From NCBI GenBank assembly GCA_041653495.1, contig JBAZFF010000014.1, forward strand, positions 1-11,777: a stretch of DNA of 11,777 nt, given 5' to 3'. This DNA is from JBAZFF01 sp041653495. GTDB taxonomy: Bacteria; Patescibacteriota; Minisyncoccia; Minisyncoccales; RBG-13-42-11. A program made the position numbers and the translations under genes. Below the pieces are notes generated by a model. That model was not told the DNA's origin. It worked only from the letters and a program-made list of their open reading frames with translations, and ran no database searches. The stretch's first letter is position 1. Every line of letters begins with the position of its first letter. Shown here piece after piece: positions 11,737 through 11,777 of the stretch.

Positions 11737-11777
11737 CGATTCCAGCAGCTGGTATACCAGAAAGACCGGCCAGACGA
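11728..11777 (-). CDS. Possible C-terminal fragment of an upstream gene (edge)
   Basis: Read on the minus strand from the right edge, one frame encodes VWPVFLVYQLLESLN and then TAA (11728-11730). This looks like the end of a membrane protein and has codon choice like the neighbours. A second frame encodes RLAGLSGIPAAGIVELNIPRV and stops at 11711-11713, and it cannot be excluded. Only about 16-22 codons are visible, so neither product nor frame is certain. Confidence 0.3.
   Translation of the reverse strand, partial: VWPVFLVYQLLESLN

Noticed and set aside
11742..11760. Two overlapping palindromes, CCAGCAGCTGG and CTGGTATACCAG, at the right edge
   Set aside because: They lie within the likely C-terminal coding end of an upstream gene, are short, and have no neighbouring copy; chance is sufficient.

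Overview
The window is compact bacterial chromosome. It most resembles a member of the Candidate Phyla Radiation (Patescibacteria, Parcubacteria-like). The signs are very tight gene packing with overlapping starts and stops, hardly any Shine-Dalgarno sequences in front of housekeeping genes, shared terminators between convergent genes, compact versions of core enzymes, and small lysine-rich hypothetical proteins. TGA is used as a normal stop codon (for example in four ATGA overlaps), so lineages that read UGA as glycine are unlikely. The taxonomic call is an inference; there is no rRNA gene here.

Layout. Positions 1-395 hold the 5' part of an unrecognised minus-strand gene with a near-consensus promoter, a strong ribosome binding site and a perfect operator-like palindrome. 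Next, on the minus strand, come a 43-residue membrane micro-protein (404-535) and murC (575-1879), followed by a terminator. murC diverges from a sigma-70 family gene (1970-3316, plus), whose promoter seems to share -35 bases with that of murC. The sigma gene converges on thpR (3355-3915, minus) across a shared terminator.

The centre (3996-7678, plus) is a six-gene operon: a YfcE/MJ0936-like phosphodiesterase, two unrecognised small proteins, fmt, an epmA-like EF-P lysine ligase, and efp. The first four junctions are ATGA overlaps and the last gap is 3 nt. Initiator tRNA formylation, elongation factor P and a probable EF-P modifying enzyme are thus expressed together, making this a translation operon with two passengers of unknown function.

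From 7709 to the right edge every gene is on the minus strand. In transcription order these are a possible C-terminal fragment at the edge, an exported protein with an MliC-like lysozyme-inhibitor domain, a membrane-anchored DUF192 protein, a tandemly duplicated MazG-like protein with two matching cysteine clusters, a PflX-like (COG1313) radical SAM protein, and the GTPase ychF. Terminator hairpins lie after the MliC gene and after the MazG-like gene. ychF converges on efp over another shared terminator.

The observations most worth following are the LexA-like palindrome on the consensus promoter at the left edge, the duplicated MazG-like protein with one apparently dead half, the epmA-efp pair, the recurrent placement of -10-like hexamers directly upstream of start codons (suggesting leaderless mRNAs), and the MliC-like domain. 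No mobile element, CRISPR array, tRNA or rRNA gene was seen.
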